A stretch of DNA of 36,840 nt from Desulfobulbaceae bacterium (GCA_024640625.1 JAHEER010000033.1:1-36840), one strand, 5' to 3'; positions 16,222 through 24,318 are shown, counted from the stretch's first letter. Numbers and translations: made by a program. The notes: generated by a model not told the origin, from the letters alone.

Positions 16222-16249
16222 TCCGGCCGACTGTCTCCAGTCGGCCGGA
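16222..16249 (-). terminator. Strong hairpin between dctP and dctQ (attenuator or 3' stabiliser)
   Basis: A perfect 12-bp stem (TCCGGCCGACTG with its complement) encloses a 4-nt loop. On the minus strand it is followed by ACCTTTTTAAAAAGGTTTT, so it resembles a rho-independent terminator just after dctP. Partial read-through would yield more binding protein than permease. Confidence 0.7.
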
Positions 16250-16280
16250 TACCTGTCCGAATAGTGGTAAGTAGGTCCTG

Positions 16281-17255
16281 CTATTCAGCCAGCTGCATAG
16301 CCAGATCGATCATCTGCTTGCCGGTCGGGACTTCCTTGGCAAACTCTTCATAGATCGGCTTGCTTGCTTCGACAAAAGCCGCACGGTCAGCCACGTTGAC
16401 CTCCATGGACTCGGCCAGTTTGTCGCGCAGGGCCATTTCATCACTGGTGCCGGTGGCATACATCCACCCCTGGACATTGCGGGCGGTTTCCTCGAGGATC
16501 ATGCGGACATCTTCCGGCAGCTTAGCCCACTGGTCTTTTCCTGCAGTCAGGTAGGAGGGTGTATAGACATGGCCGGTGACGCTCAGATACTTCTGAACCT
16601 CGTTGAGTTTGGCGCCGGCGATGTTGGTGTAAGGATTTTCCTGGCCGTCGATAACCCCGGTCTGCAGACCCACGAACACCTCGGAAAAGGCCATCGGAGT
16701 CGGGTTGGCGCCCCAGGCGGAGAACATCTTCACCCGCCAGGTTGACTTGGGAGTCCTTATCTTCAGACCAGCAAGGTCGGCCGGGGTGTTGATCGGCTTG
16801 ACATTGTTGGTGATATGACGAACCCCGTTTTCCCAAAAACCTATTACCTGGTATCCTTTGGCTTCAATAGCCGGGTGGATCATGGGCCAGAAAATGGCAT
16901 GCTCGATCCGGTTCAGGTGGGCGCGGTCCTTGACCAGAAACGGCATATCGAACAAGCCGGCCTCAGAGGCGATGGAAGACATGATTGAAGACGGCATGGA
17001 CAGGTGCACCGTGCCGAGCTTGAGCTTCTGCATCAGGTCCTTGTCCTTGCCCAGCTGCGAGGCGCCGTAAAATGTTACCTGAGCCTTGTCCCCCAGCAGC
17101 TCGTTGGCCCTGCGGGTAAACTCTTCAGCGGTGACGTACTGCATTGACCCCGGCGAGGCGCTGATCGCCAGGACGATTTCCAGCGCCGAGGCGGACACAA
17201 CAGTTCCTCCACACACCAGCACACTAATACACATTCCCAAAAACCACTTTTTCAT
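16281..17255 (-). CDS. dctP: TRAP transporter substrate-binding protein, DctP family
   Basis: This is a 324-aa periplasmic protein with a Sec signal peptide (MKKWFLGMCISVLVCGG, cleavage near ASA-LE). DctP-family features follow: the carboxylate-binding Arg in LKIRTPKS, then AFSEVFVGLQTGVIDGQENPYTNI. Such proteins capture C4-dicarboxylates, sugar acids or other carboxylates. It has a strong ribosome binding site (GGAGGAG) and is the first gene of the minus-strand unit, reading away from the divergent GntR gene. A promoter with an operator inside its spacer lies about 110 bp upstream. Given the enzymes downstream, a tetronate or related hydroxy acid is the likeliest ligand; this is inference. 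Confidence 0.94.
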   Translation of the reverse strand: MKKWFLGMCISVLVCGGTVVSASALEIVLAISASPGSMQYVTAEEFTRRANELLGDKAQVTFYGASQLGKDKDLMQKLKLGTVHLSMPSSIMSSIASEAGLFDMPFLVKDRAHLNRIEHAIFWPMIHPAIEAKGYQVIGFWENGVRHITNNVKPINTPADLAGLKIRTPKSTWRVKMFSAWGANPTPMAFSEVFVGLQTGVIDGQENPYTNIAGAKLNEVQKYLSVTGHVYTPSYLTAGKDQWAKLPEDVRMILEETARNVQGWMYATGTSDEMALRDKLAESMEVNVADRAAFVEASKPIYEEFAKEVPTGKQMIDLAMQLAE

Positions 17256-17367
17256 AACTGCTCCTCCACAATTATAGTGATAATCAGCCGATCAGACGCG
17301 GGGCATGAAGTGCACAACCATTCCAGCCTCACCGGCGCTTCATGGCGTTATGCCAATTATGGATTCA

Positions 17368-17396
17368 CTTATGGCATATTGTATACCATTTGTCAA
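17368..17396 (-). promoter_or_regulatory. Promoter of the dctPQM-pdxA2 operon with an embedded operator
   Basis: Read on the minus strand, TTGACA (17396-17391) and CATAAG (17373-17368) are 17 bp apart. The spacer contains a 19-bp near-palindrome (17371-17389, ATGGCATATTGTATACCAT, one mismatched pair). This is an ideal place for repression by the divergent FCD GntR protein. Confidence 0.55.
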
Positions 17397-17490
17397 ATAC
17401 CCATTTTGTAGTAGTTCCAGTTGTTATTAATATTAACTATTTATATCAATTATTTATAAACTAAATCATTTTTTTATTTGTATTTTTTTT

Positions 17491-17501
17491 TGGTATACAA
17501 T
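17491..17501 (+). promoter_or_regulatory. Second operator copy over the gntR promoter
   Basis: TGGTATACAAT is the exact reverse complement of ATTGTATACCA at 17378-17388, 113 bp away, with the palindromic core GTATAC. TACAAT at 17496-17501 could be the -10 element of gntR, which would make the gene self-repressed. Confidence 0.5.
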
Positions 17502-17618
17502 AACCTTAACACGGTTATAACGCTGCACCTGACAAGAGCCGGATGCATCCTGTGCACCGGACTGGCAGAAGTAGCCGGTTGAGCGCTATCAGCTGCCTCG
17601 TGCAGCATAATCCCGGGC

Positions 17619-18296
17619 ATGAATGTGAAAGAAGATCTTATCGACCAGGAAAACGGAGATATAATCAGACTGAATCTCTCCGACCAAATCGCCAATCGTT
17701 TGCGCGATATGATCATCCAGAATGAACTGGCCCCGGGCGATAGAATCCGTGAGCGGGACGTGTGCAAAAATCTGCAGGTATCCCGCACACCGCTCAGAGA
17801 AGCCCTGCACAAGCTTGCTTCAGAGGGCCTCATTGAATTGATTCCGAACCGGGGTGCGGTGATCACCAGGCCAAGCGCCGAAGAAATCGCCGACATGCTG
17901 CAGGTGCTGGGAGTCCTCGAGGCCTTTGCCGGGGAGCGGGTGGGTAACTATATCAGCGACCAGGAGCTGGCTGAGATAAAAGCGCTGCAATATGAAATGC
18001 TCGCCGCCTACGCCAGACAGGACAGGCTTAACTACTTCAAATTAAATCAAAAAATTCACCTTGCCATCGTCAAGGCAGCACGTAGCGACACCTTGCTGTC
18101 TCTGCACAGCCGGCTCAACGCCAGGCTCTATCGCATCCGCTACCAGTCCAACCTCAAGAATGAGACCTGGGGGAGCGCCCTGGCGGAGCATGACCACATC
18201 CTGGAAGCACTGGAAAACAGAGATGCCGAGAGACTCAGCGCTCTTTTACGGCAGCACCTGAAGTCCACCTGGGAGAAAGTGAGCGAATTCATGTAA
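17619..18296 (+). CDS. GntR-family transcriptional regulator, FCD subfamily
   Basis: This 225-aa regulator has a winged helix-turn-helix (about residues 17-85; recognition helix LQVSRTPLREALHKL, wing IPNRGAVI) and an FCD domain (about 92-220). Candidate ligand or metal residues are the His in LNQKIHLAIV, in AEHDHILEAL and in RQHLKST. It is divergent from dctP, and two inverted copies of a GTATAC-centred site lie between the genes, so it most likely represses both itself and the tetronate-like operon until the imported acid or an intermediate binds. The ribosome binding site is weak. The effector is not known. Confidence 0.92.
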   Translation: MNVKEDLIDQENGDIIRLNLSDQIANRLRDMIIQNELAPGDRIRERDVCKNLQVSRTPLREALHKLASEGLIELIPNRGAVITRPSAEEIADMLQVLGVLEAFAGERVGNYISDQELAEIKALQYEMLAAYARQDRLNYFKLNQKIHLAIVKAARSDTLLSLHSRLNARLYRIRYQSNLKNETWGSALAEHDHILEALENRDAERLSALLRQHLKSTWEKVSEFM

Positions 18297-18334
18297 GCTG
18301 CGCTGATAACCCGCGTCTGCCCTCCCCCCATCGC

Positions 18335-18625
18335 TCAACTCTCCACCCGCTCCCATTGCTCCGCGACCTTTGCTTCGGTCCACGGCGTCACTGTCTTGTC
18401 GAAATCAAGAAAGTGGGTGGTCTGGAGGTGCGCCTCAAAGGCGGCGCGGTCCGAGTATACTTCGTAGAGGAAGACCCGTCTGGGGTTCTGCTGATCCCGG
18501 CAGACATCAAACTGCAGGCAGCCCTGCTCCCGGGTCAGCGAATTGTGTGCCTGCCTGGTCATGGCGGCCATGAAATCATCCAGGTTTTCACTCCTGATCA
18601 CAAATGTCACGGTAACAACGAACAT
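18335..18625 (-). CDS. Antibiotic biosynthesis monooxygenase (ABM)-family protein, YgiN/LsrG-like
   Basis: This 96-aa single-domain dimeric ferredoxin-like fold protein shows the ABM pattern: a first strand with FVVTVTFVI, then GCLQFDVCRDQQNP, FLYEVYSDRAAFEAHLQTTHF and a C-terminal strand. Family members act without cofactors, as quinol monooxygenase (YgiN) or as LsrG, which processes phospho-AI-2. It has an excellent ribosome binding site (GGAGG) and starts 17 bp after the SBF transporter gene, so they are co-transcribed. The reaction cannot be fixed from sequence. Confidence 0.88.
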   Translation of the reverse strand: MFVVTVTFVIRSENLDDFMAAMTRQAHNSLTREQGCLQFDVCRDQQNPRRVFLYEVYSDRAAFEAHLQTTHFLDFDKTVTPWTEAKVAEQWERVES

Positions 18626-18642
18626 TTTCTGTCCTCCTCGAT

Positions 18643-19605
18643 TTATCCCGTGCCGCCGCCCTTTCCGGGGGCACGTTTTCTAAAATAGTGAGCGGTAAGC
18701 GTTCCAGTAATCATCTGCAGCAGGTGGCAGAGAATGGCCGGTACGAAGGCGCCGGGGAATTCAGCGGCGAAAGAACCGGACCAGACCAGAAAAGAAACCG
18801 CCAAAGTCTTTTGCGGTGTGTGTATGGTGAAAGCCACCAGAGTTTCATAATCAAGCCTGAGCACTCGGGCCAGCAGGTAATTGAGCACCACCATAAACAG
18901 GTGCAACCCGCCAACCAGGATGGCCACAATTATCAGAAATCCTGCCATCTGATTGAGCCGGTCCGCCGAACTCGCAACAGCGGCTAAGATCATGAGCAGG
19001 ATCAACAGCGATTGGAATATCGATATGGCGGGCGCAAATCTTTTCGCATATCGTCCCACCGCAGGCTTTAGGAGTTGGCCCATGAAAAGCGGCAGCAAAA
19101 CCTTCAGTACCAGTCCTGACAGAACGGTGAGCACCGGCAGTTCGACTCCGGCGCCTGCGCCAAGAAGCAGAGTGAGCATCAGTGGAATGGAAAACACCGC
19201 GATAAAGTGGGTGGCGATGCAGATAAACACAGAAAATGCGACGTTGCCCCTGGCAAAGGCGGTGAGAATGGTGCCGGACGATATGGTGGCCGGGGCGGTG
19301 GCCAGGATGCAGCAGCCGACCACCAGCTCAGGATAGGGCAGTGTTGATGAGAACAGCCAGGCAACGATGGGGTAGATGCCGAGCGATGATACTATGGCCG
19401 CACTCAATCCCTTCATCGATCCCAAGGTATTGACAATGACCCGGGACTCTAGAGATACGCCAGTCAGCAGAAATGACAGGACCAGACCAACGGTGAGCAC
19501 CTCGTGACGAATCAGGAACTCTCCTGTCGCCGGCCACGCGTAGGCGCTCACCACAGCCACCGCAAGACTCAGAAGAAACCAGTATTTTTTCAGTAGCGCG
19601 AGCAC
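18643..19605 (-). CDS. Bile acid:sodium symporter (SBF/BASS)-family transporter
   Basis: This 320-aa inner-membrane protein has about ten hydrophobic segments. Characteristic parts are the helix-break region CCILATAPATISSGTILTAFARGNVAFSV in the first half and FTIHTPQKTLAVSF in the second, as in YfeH-like SBF proteins. It probably moves an organic anion with Na+. The start is GTG 19605 with no obvious ribosome binding site; a later start would cut into the first helix. It precedes the ABM gene by 17 bp and is divergent from the aldo/keto reductase gene (160-bp gap). Confidence 0.88.
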   Translation of the reverse strand: MLALLKKYWFLLSLAVAVVSAYAWPATGEFLIRHEVLTVGLVLSFLLTGVSLESRVIVNTLGSMKGLSAAIVSSLGIYPIVAWLFSSTLPYPELVVGCCILATAPATISSGTILTAFARGNVAFSVFICIATHFIAVFSIPLMLTLLLGAGAGVELPVLTVLSGLVLKVLLPLFMGQLLKPAVGRYAKRFAPAISIFQSLLILLMILAAVASSADRLNQMAGFLIIVAILVGGLHLFMVVLNYLLARVLRLDYETLVAFTIHTPQKTLAVSFLVWSGSFAAEFPGAFVPAILCHLLQMITGTLTAHYFRKRAPGKGGGTG

Positions 19606-19765
19606 GAGAGGGTTTTATTGTTCAAAGTGATTGCACCAGTTCGCTCGTTGAACCAGTAGAGATAAACCAATTTGTGCCCAAGATCGATCATAAAGCGATT
19701 GCCCACGACGTAAAGATCTGCTTATCTGTGGTTGCCAGTTAATCTCTTGCTCAGGAGGATTGCCC

Positions 19766-20752
19766 ATGAATTATGTCAATCTTGGTAAAACCGGTGTGCA
19801 GGTAAGTCAACTCTGTTTCGGAACCATGTCGTTCGGGGCAGAGGCCGACGAGCACATGTCGGGCAGGATGTTTCATCGCTGCCGGGGGGCGGGAATAAAT
19901 TTCTTCGACTGCGCCGATGCCTACGGCAAAGGCACTGCCGAAACAATTCTCGGCCGGCTGCTTAACGGTTGCCGGGATGATATCGTCCTGACGACCAAGG
20001 TGTTCGAAGCGCTGAGCAACGATGTCAACGACCGGGGCCTTTCCCGCCGCCATATCGTGGCCGCCGTCGAGGCCAGCCTGAAGAGGTTGAATACCGACCG
20101 AATCGATATCTATTTTGCCCATAAATTCGATCCCCACACCGATATGGAACAGATCCTCTATGCCTTCGAGGATCTGGTGCGCGCCGGCAAGATTATCTAT
20201 ACCGCAGTGAGCAACTGGGCGGCCTACCAGATCGCCACGGCTTTGGGTATTTCCAGAAAAGAACGAATCGCCGAATTCCAATGCATCCAGCCGATGTACA
20301 ACCTGGCCAAACGGCAAGCCGAAGTGGAATTGCTGCCGCTTGCCCAGGCAGAAAATCTGGCCGTCGTTCCCTACGGCCCTCTCGGCGGCGGCCTGCTGAC
20401 CGGTAAATACGGGGTCGGCCGGAAACCCGAGGCGGGAAGACTGGTCGATGTGGGCTTCTACTCCAAGCGCTACAGCCTCGATCAGTACTACGAGACGGCT
20501 GACAGATTCGCCGCCCACGCCAAGCAACGGGGTGTCAGCCCGGCCACCCTCGGAGTCGCCTGGGTAATGACCCATCCGGCGGTTACCGCACCGATTATCG
20601 GCGCCCGCAACCTGGAGCAGTTGGAGGCCTCGCTTGCCGCCGCCAAGCTTGAAATGACACCCGAGTGGCGGGAAGAAATCACCGCCCTGTCGCCGGCTCC
20701 CCCGCCGGCGACTGACCGGCTCGAAGAGACATACCACTCTGGGACAATATAA
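19766..20752 (+). CDS. Aldo/keto reductase
   Basis: This 328-aa NADPH-dependent oxidoreductase has the full catalytic tetrad: Asp48 and Tyr53 (NFFDCADAYGKG), Lys78 (LTTKVF) and His119 (YFAHKFD). The cofactor-binding C terminus carries PIIGARNLEQLEASLAAAKLEM. It reduces aldehydes or ketones, probably a sugar or short-chain carbonyl, in the cytoplasm. The start is ATG 19766 with AGGAGG (19753-19758) 7 nt upstream. It stands alone on the plus strand between a divergent SBF transporter and the SGNH-like gene. The substrate is unknown. Confidence 0.93.
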   Translation: MNYVNLGKTGVQVSQLCFGTMSFGAEADEHMSGRMFHRCRGAGINFFDCADAYGKGTAETILGRLLNGCRDDIVLTTKVFEALSNDVNDRGLSRRHIVAAVEASLKRLNTDRIDIYFAHKFDPHTDMEQILYAFEDLVRAGKIIYTAVSNWAAYQIATALGISRKERIAEFQCIQPMYNLAKRQAEVELLPLAQAENLAVVPYGPLGGGLLTGKYGVGRKPEAGRLVDVGFYSKRYSLDQYYETADRFAAHAKQRGVSPATLGVAWVMTHPAVTAPIIGARNLEQLEASLAAAKLEMTPEWREEITALSPAPPPATDRLEETYHSGTI

Positions 20753-20864
20753 GGAGTTTGTCGAGCTGATTCAGCCCCATCTCGAGGAACGTGGCGGTGT
20801 GGTGACTATCGGCAGCGAGAATGAAGAGTCAAAGGTTAAGATCAGGCGGTTGAGCGGCGCTTAA
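20739..20864 (+). pseudogene. Possible C-terminal remnant of an unidentified gene
   Basis: After the aldo/keto reductase stop, a +1 frame reads for 41 residues beginning LGQYKEFVELIQPHLEER and ending KIRRLSGA, with coding-like composition. The frame has no ATG, GTG or TTG start before it and is closed upstream by a TGA at 20655. It overlaps the tail of the SGNH-like gene on the other strand by 23 bp. I do not recognise the parent family; it may also be chance. Confidence 0.25.
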
Positions 20865-21513
20865 GGGCGTCGATGACCCTGGCGCATAGCAGCTCATACC
20901 CCGCTTCGTTGGGATGCCCCTTGTCCAGATAGAGTGACTCCATGTCCCTTAGGAAATCATCGAACACCTTTACCAGCAGACAATTGGACCTCACTTTGGA
21001 AATGTCCTCCAGAATCTCGTTGTAACGCTTGATTCCTGGATTTCTAAAAGTCTCCTGCTGGGGGATCGTCTCGGGCAGGATCACCAGTCGATCGCCGCAG
21101 CGATCGATCATGTTCAGGTAGTTGGTCCGATATTCTTCCTCGGGCACCACGCGCGTCTCCCCGATCCGTTTGTTGAGACCATATTTCTTGGTCAGTTTTT
21201 TATACTTCTTGACGATGTTGCGAGCGATTTTCCTTGAGGGGCGATCCGGATAATAGAGGATGTACGGCGCATACCTGAAGGTCACATGGGAGTCGGCGAC
21301 GCCAAACTGGAGGATCACGCAGTCATACTCTTTACTTAGATTGTCCCTGAGCAGATGCACCCCTTCTCTGCTTGTCGACATGGTGAATCCTCGATTGACA
21401 ACCCTGCATCCTAAGCGCTCGGCGACCAGTTCGGGATAGCTTCGCCCCTTGCACTGCTCCACCCCTCGGGTGATGCAGTCACCGACGGCGAGCAGATTAG
21501 TGATCCGAAGCAA
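20842..21513 (-). CDS. SGNH/GDSL-hydrolase-like protein with altered active site
   Basis: This 223-aa protein (from TTG 21513, with GAGGA 8 nt upstream; the frame also opens at TTG 21528) follows the SGNH block order. Block I reads AVGDCITRG, where GDS is expected, so the nucleophile serine is Cys. Block II is VVNRGFT. Block III reads LQFGVADS, lacking the usual Asn of GxND. Block V keeps the dyad as LDKGHPNEAG. A positively charged middle part (KKYKKLTKKYG) is inserted. It may still act through a thiol, or be a catalytically weakened carbohydrate-binding or esterase relative. There is no signal peptide. It is transcribed alone on the minus strand, convergent with the aldo/keto reductase. Confidence 0.72.
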   Translation of the reverse strand: MLRITNLLAVGDCITRGVEQCKGRSYPELVAERLGCRVVNRGFTMSTSREGVHLLRDNLSKEYDCVILQFGVADSHVTFRYAPYILYYPDRPSRKIARNIVKKYKKLTKKYGLNKRIGETRVVPEEEYRTNYLNMIDRCGDRLVILPETIPQQETFRNPGIKRYNEILEDISKVRSNCLLVKVFDDFLRDMESLYLDKGHPNEAGYELLCARVIDALKRRSTA

Positions 21514-21766
21514 TGTCAAATTCCTCAAAAAGATTTGCAGTCACAAGTTCTTAAATTGCAGGTGATTGGTGCTGATGGAACATTTACAAAAATGCTCCTA
21601 GAGAAGATTATTGTTTCGTTGCCCTGTTTCCAAACCCCTTAGAAACAATTCCTGGGGCTAGAGATCAGTGTCCGGATGCTTAGGGTAAGAAATTATGCTA
21701 GCTTATCTGTTAACTCCATCTGCAACAGATTCCAACAAAAATACCTTGACCGCAGGAGAGAAACGC

Positions 21767-22609
21767 ATGCTGAGAAAAAGATTGGTAGTTTTGCTTGTCA
21801 CTGTGTATGTCATCTATGCTGCTGCTGCCCTGGGCCAGGATCAAACTCAACAGGATCTTGCCAAGCAGGCCCAGAACCCCGTAGCGAATTTGATCAGCCT
21901 GCCTTTTCAGAACAACACGAATATGGGTATCGGCACCGATGAAGATGAAGTGCAGAACGTTCTCAATATCCAGCCGGTCATTCCCTTATCACTTAATGAC
22001 GACTGGAATGTAATTACCCGGACGATCGTGCCGCTTATCACGCAGCCGGACACCTATACCCTGGGTGACGGCAGCGTGACGGGACTTGGAGATATAACTT
22101 TTACGGCCTTTCTGTCGCCGGCGGATTCGCGCACATTCACCTGGGGAGTCGGACCGATACTTCTATTTCCCTCGGCCACCGACGGACCATTGGGCGGGAC
22201 CTCCGAGTACGGAGGAGAATCACTAGGATCGGACAAATGGGGAGCCGGCCTCTCGGCAGTCGGCTTGATGATGCCGGGAAACTGGGTGCTGGGGTCCCTG
22301 TTCAGTAATGTCTGGTCCTTCGCCGGTTCCGGCGAGCGGGACATCAACTTGTTCACCTGGCAGTATTTCATCAACTACAACCTGCCCAAAGGCTGGTATC
22401 TCACCAGTGCCCCGATCATCACCGCCAACTGGGAGGCTGACAGTGACAACGCCTGGACGATCCCCTTCGGTGGCGGAGTCGGCAAACTTTTCAGCATCGG
22501 CGCACAGCCGATCAACGGTCAATTGGCTGCTTATTATAATGTTGAAAAACCAGAGTTTGGGCCGGACTGGCAAGTACGCTTTCAGATTCAGTTTCTCTTT
22601 CCGAAATGA
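21767..22609 (+). CDS. Putative outer-membrane beta-barrel protein
   Basis: This 280-aa protein has a signal peptide (RKRLVVLLVTVYVIYAAAALG, cleavage near ALG-QD). A region of alternating hydrophobic and polar residues follows with many Gly, Trp, Tyr and Phe turns, and the last strand is VRFQIQFLFPK. Similar proteins are often listed as neuromedin U-like or as transporters without evidence. The motif NLISLPFQNNTN after the signal is a recurring feature of that group. The ATG at 21767 has AGGAG upstream; the frame opens earlier at 21695 but that part is not signal-like. No operon partner. It probably forms a small outer-membrane channel; function unknown. Confidence 0.7.
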   Translation: MLRKRLVVLLVTVYVIYAAAALGQDQTQQDLAKQAQNPVANLISLPFQNNTNMGIGTDEDEVQNVLNIQPVIPLSLNDDWNVITRTIVPLITQPDTYTLGDGSVTGLGDITFTAFLSPADSRTFTWGVGPILLFPSATDGPLGGTSEYGGESLGSDKWGAGLSAVGLMMPGNWVLGSLFSNVWSFAGSGERDINLFTWQYFINYNLPKGWYLTSAPIITANWEADSDNAWTIPFGGGVGKLFSIGAQPINGQLAAYYNVEKPEFGPDWQVRFQIQFLFPK

Positions 22610-22667
22610 TCCTCAGCGGCGCTCGTCATGGGTTAGCAGAAAGACGAGTGGAAACAGGAATGATACC

Positions 22668-23141
22668 CTAAGCTTCCGGAATCGGCGTCAGGGCTGCGCT
22701 CACATCAGCAAAATGGAGCGCCTCGATAAAATCATTGAGACTGATTTCAAGCCTGGTGAGTTGGTCTTCGCTGAGTTTTTCAAGTGTTGAACTGAGCTTG
22801 CCTTGTGGAGGGGAGGGAGCAGCATCGAGCAGCTGCTTCCCGCTATCTGTGGTAAACAAGTGCACCGTCCGCTGATCAGTTTTGGATCGATCGCGGTAAA
22901 TAAGGCCGCTCGCTTCGATCTTGTCCAGCATGTTCGAACAGGTCGAGGGATGTATGGAGAGAAGTTTTGCCAGTTCCGAAACTCGAATTCCGGGATTTTG
23001 GGCGACTTCATGCAGCATCCAGAGCTTGGCGCTGCTCAGGCCGCACACTTTCTCCACTCTTTTTGAATGCGATTGTACCGCTTTATAAACAATACGCAAC
23101 TGCTGGGTTATTGCCTGTTCTTTGATAGACCGATCGCCCAT
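22668..23141 (-). CDS. MarR-family transcriptional regulator
   Basis: This 157-aa regulator has a winged helix-turn-helix around residues 48-115: VSELAKLLSIHPSTCSNMLDKIEASGLIYRDRS, then the wing KTDQRTVHLFTTDSGKQLL. Terminal helices would mediate dimerisation. The ribosome binding site is good (GAGGGG). It lies 130 bp downstream of proX on the same strand, with a hairpin between. MarR-like regulators (GbsR, OpuAR) are known to control glycine betaine uptake, so a role in proVWX control is plausible but unproven here. Confidence 0.9.
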   Translation of the reverse strand: MGDRSIKEQAITQQLRIVYKAVQSHSKRVEKVCGLSSAKLWMLHEVAQNPGIRVSELAKLLSIHPSTCSNMLDKIEASGLIYRDRSKTDQRTVHLFTTDSGKQLLDAAPSPPQGKLSSTLEKLSEDQLTRLEISLNDFIEALHFADVSAALTPIPEA

Positions 23142-23225
23142 GCGCCCCTCTGCCTTTGTGCCTGAAGCGTAAATTAAAAATTCGCCGGCCCGTTATCCTC
23201 ATCAGCACCAGCCTTGCCTGCTCAT

Positions 23226-23262
23226 CCGGTCACCGGCAGGGTGCTTCCCCGCCGGTGACCGG
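23226..23262 (-). terminator. Hairpin downstream of proX
   Basis: CCGGTCACCGGC and its perfect complement (12 bp) flank a 13-nt loop just after the proX stop. There is no T-run on the minus strand, so it may be a transcript-stabilising stem or a rho-assisted end rather than a classic terminator. Confidence 0.45.
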
Positions 23263-23271
23263 ACCGATCCA

Positions 23272-24306
23272 TTATTTAGCAGCTTTTCTCGCTTCTGCCA
23301 ACCATCCGTCCCAGGTAGCCTGATTTTTGGCAATCCACTCGTCAACGTGACGGGCAATATCCTTGTCGCTTTTTTCTCCCTCGTTCATCTTGGTGTTCTG
23401 CTCGTTTATGTCACCAAGAGGCAGGGTAAAGACCTCGAAGAACTTTTTGGCGGCCGGGTTGGCATCCATGAATTTCTTGTTGGCCACAATCTGTATATCG
23501 GAAACAACGAACCCGAGTTTGACCGGATCGGAGACAGCACCCTCGACCCCGCTTACTTCCATACGGTCCTTACCCGCCATTTGCGATTCCTTGGGCATGA
23601 TCTCCGGAACATTTATCCACATGACATCAGTGCCGGGCTTTAGTTTAAAAATGGTCCAATTGGGCGCCCAGGTATAGAAGAAAATGGGCTCCCCTGACTT
23701 ATATGCAGCCATCGTTGCAGCCATGCCGGCCTCATAGGACGCTTTCACCGGGTTGATGTGGTCGTCGAGGTCGTAGACCTTCATGTGGTGGGCAATAACC
23801 TGCTCACATCCCCAGCCTGGAGGGCAGGCGGTGAGATCGGCCTTGCCGTCCCTGTTCTTGTCGAAGGCTTCTTTGACTTCCTCCCGTTTGAAGTCGTCCA
23901 GAGACTTGATGTTGAATTGGTCAACGTGCTTTTTGGACACCAGATAGCCCTGCAGTCCGCCGGCCTTAACCACGTAACCGATTTTATCGGCTTTGTCATA
24001 AAAGCCTTTGGGTAATTGGCCGTCGTGATTCGGGAACCAGCCGTTGGTCCAGTAATCGACATCACCCAATGACACCGTTTTATAAAAAATTGGGTTCTGC
24101 AGATCTTTGGGTTTTTTCACGTCATAGCCCAGTTCGGTAAGGGCCTTGCGCACCAAAGCCTCCTGGAAAAAACCGGTATTCCAGGTGGCTCGCGCCGGCT
24201 GCACTTTTACTCCCTTGCCGGGCATATGGCCATCCGCCTGTACAGTTACCGCAGCCCCAAGGCTTACCACCAGGGCACAAGCAATGAGTAGCATCTTTTG
24301 AAACAT
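23272..24306 (-). CDS. proX: Glycine betaine/proline ABC transporter, periplasmic binding protein
   Basis: This 344-aa protein has a Sec signal peptide (cleavage near VQA-DG). The tryptophan-rich ligand box of ProX is preserved in DVDYWTNGWFPNHDG, CPPGWGCEQ and FYTWAPNW, as in E. coli ProX, which binds quaternary ammonium compounds between Trp side chains. A DKNRDGKAD loop precedes the disulfide-like CPPGWGC. I choose ATG 24306 because AAAGGAGG lies 6 nt upstream; ATG 24312 touches that signal. The gene is 12 bp after proW and the last of proVWX. Confidence 0.95.
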   Translation of the reverse strand: MFQKMLLIACALVVSLGAAVTVQADGHMPGKGVKVQPARATWNTGFFQEALVRKALTELGYDVKKPKDLQNPIFYKTVSLGDVDYWTNGWFPNHDGQLPKGFYDKADKIGYVVKAGGLQGYLVSKKHVDQFNIKSLDDFKREEVKEAFDKNRDGKADLTACPPGWGCEQVIAHHMKVYDLDDHINPVKASYEAGMAATMAAYKSGEPIFFYTWAPNWTIFKLKPGTDVMWINVPEIMPKESQMAGKDRMEVSGVEGAVSDPVKLGFVVSDIQIVANKKFMDANPAAKKFFEVFTLPLGDINEQNTKMNEGEKSDKDIARHVDEWIAKNQATWDGWLAEARKAAK

Positions 24307-24318
24307 GAACATCCTCCT

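Larger units (their letters stand above)
17256..17618. other. Divergent intergenic region, dctP and gntR
   Basis: This 363-bp gap is markedly AT-rich between about 17390 and 17490. It holds the dctP promoter, two inverted copies of an operator-like sequence and probably the gntR promoter. No additional gene is visible. Confidence 0.7.

Noticed and set aside
19751-20737. Long minus-strand ORF of 328 codons opposite the aldo/keto reductase
   Set aside because: The plus strand has a complete catalytic tetrad and a strong ribosome binding site. The antisense product has no recognisable domain and is a codon-bias shadow.
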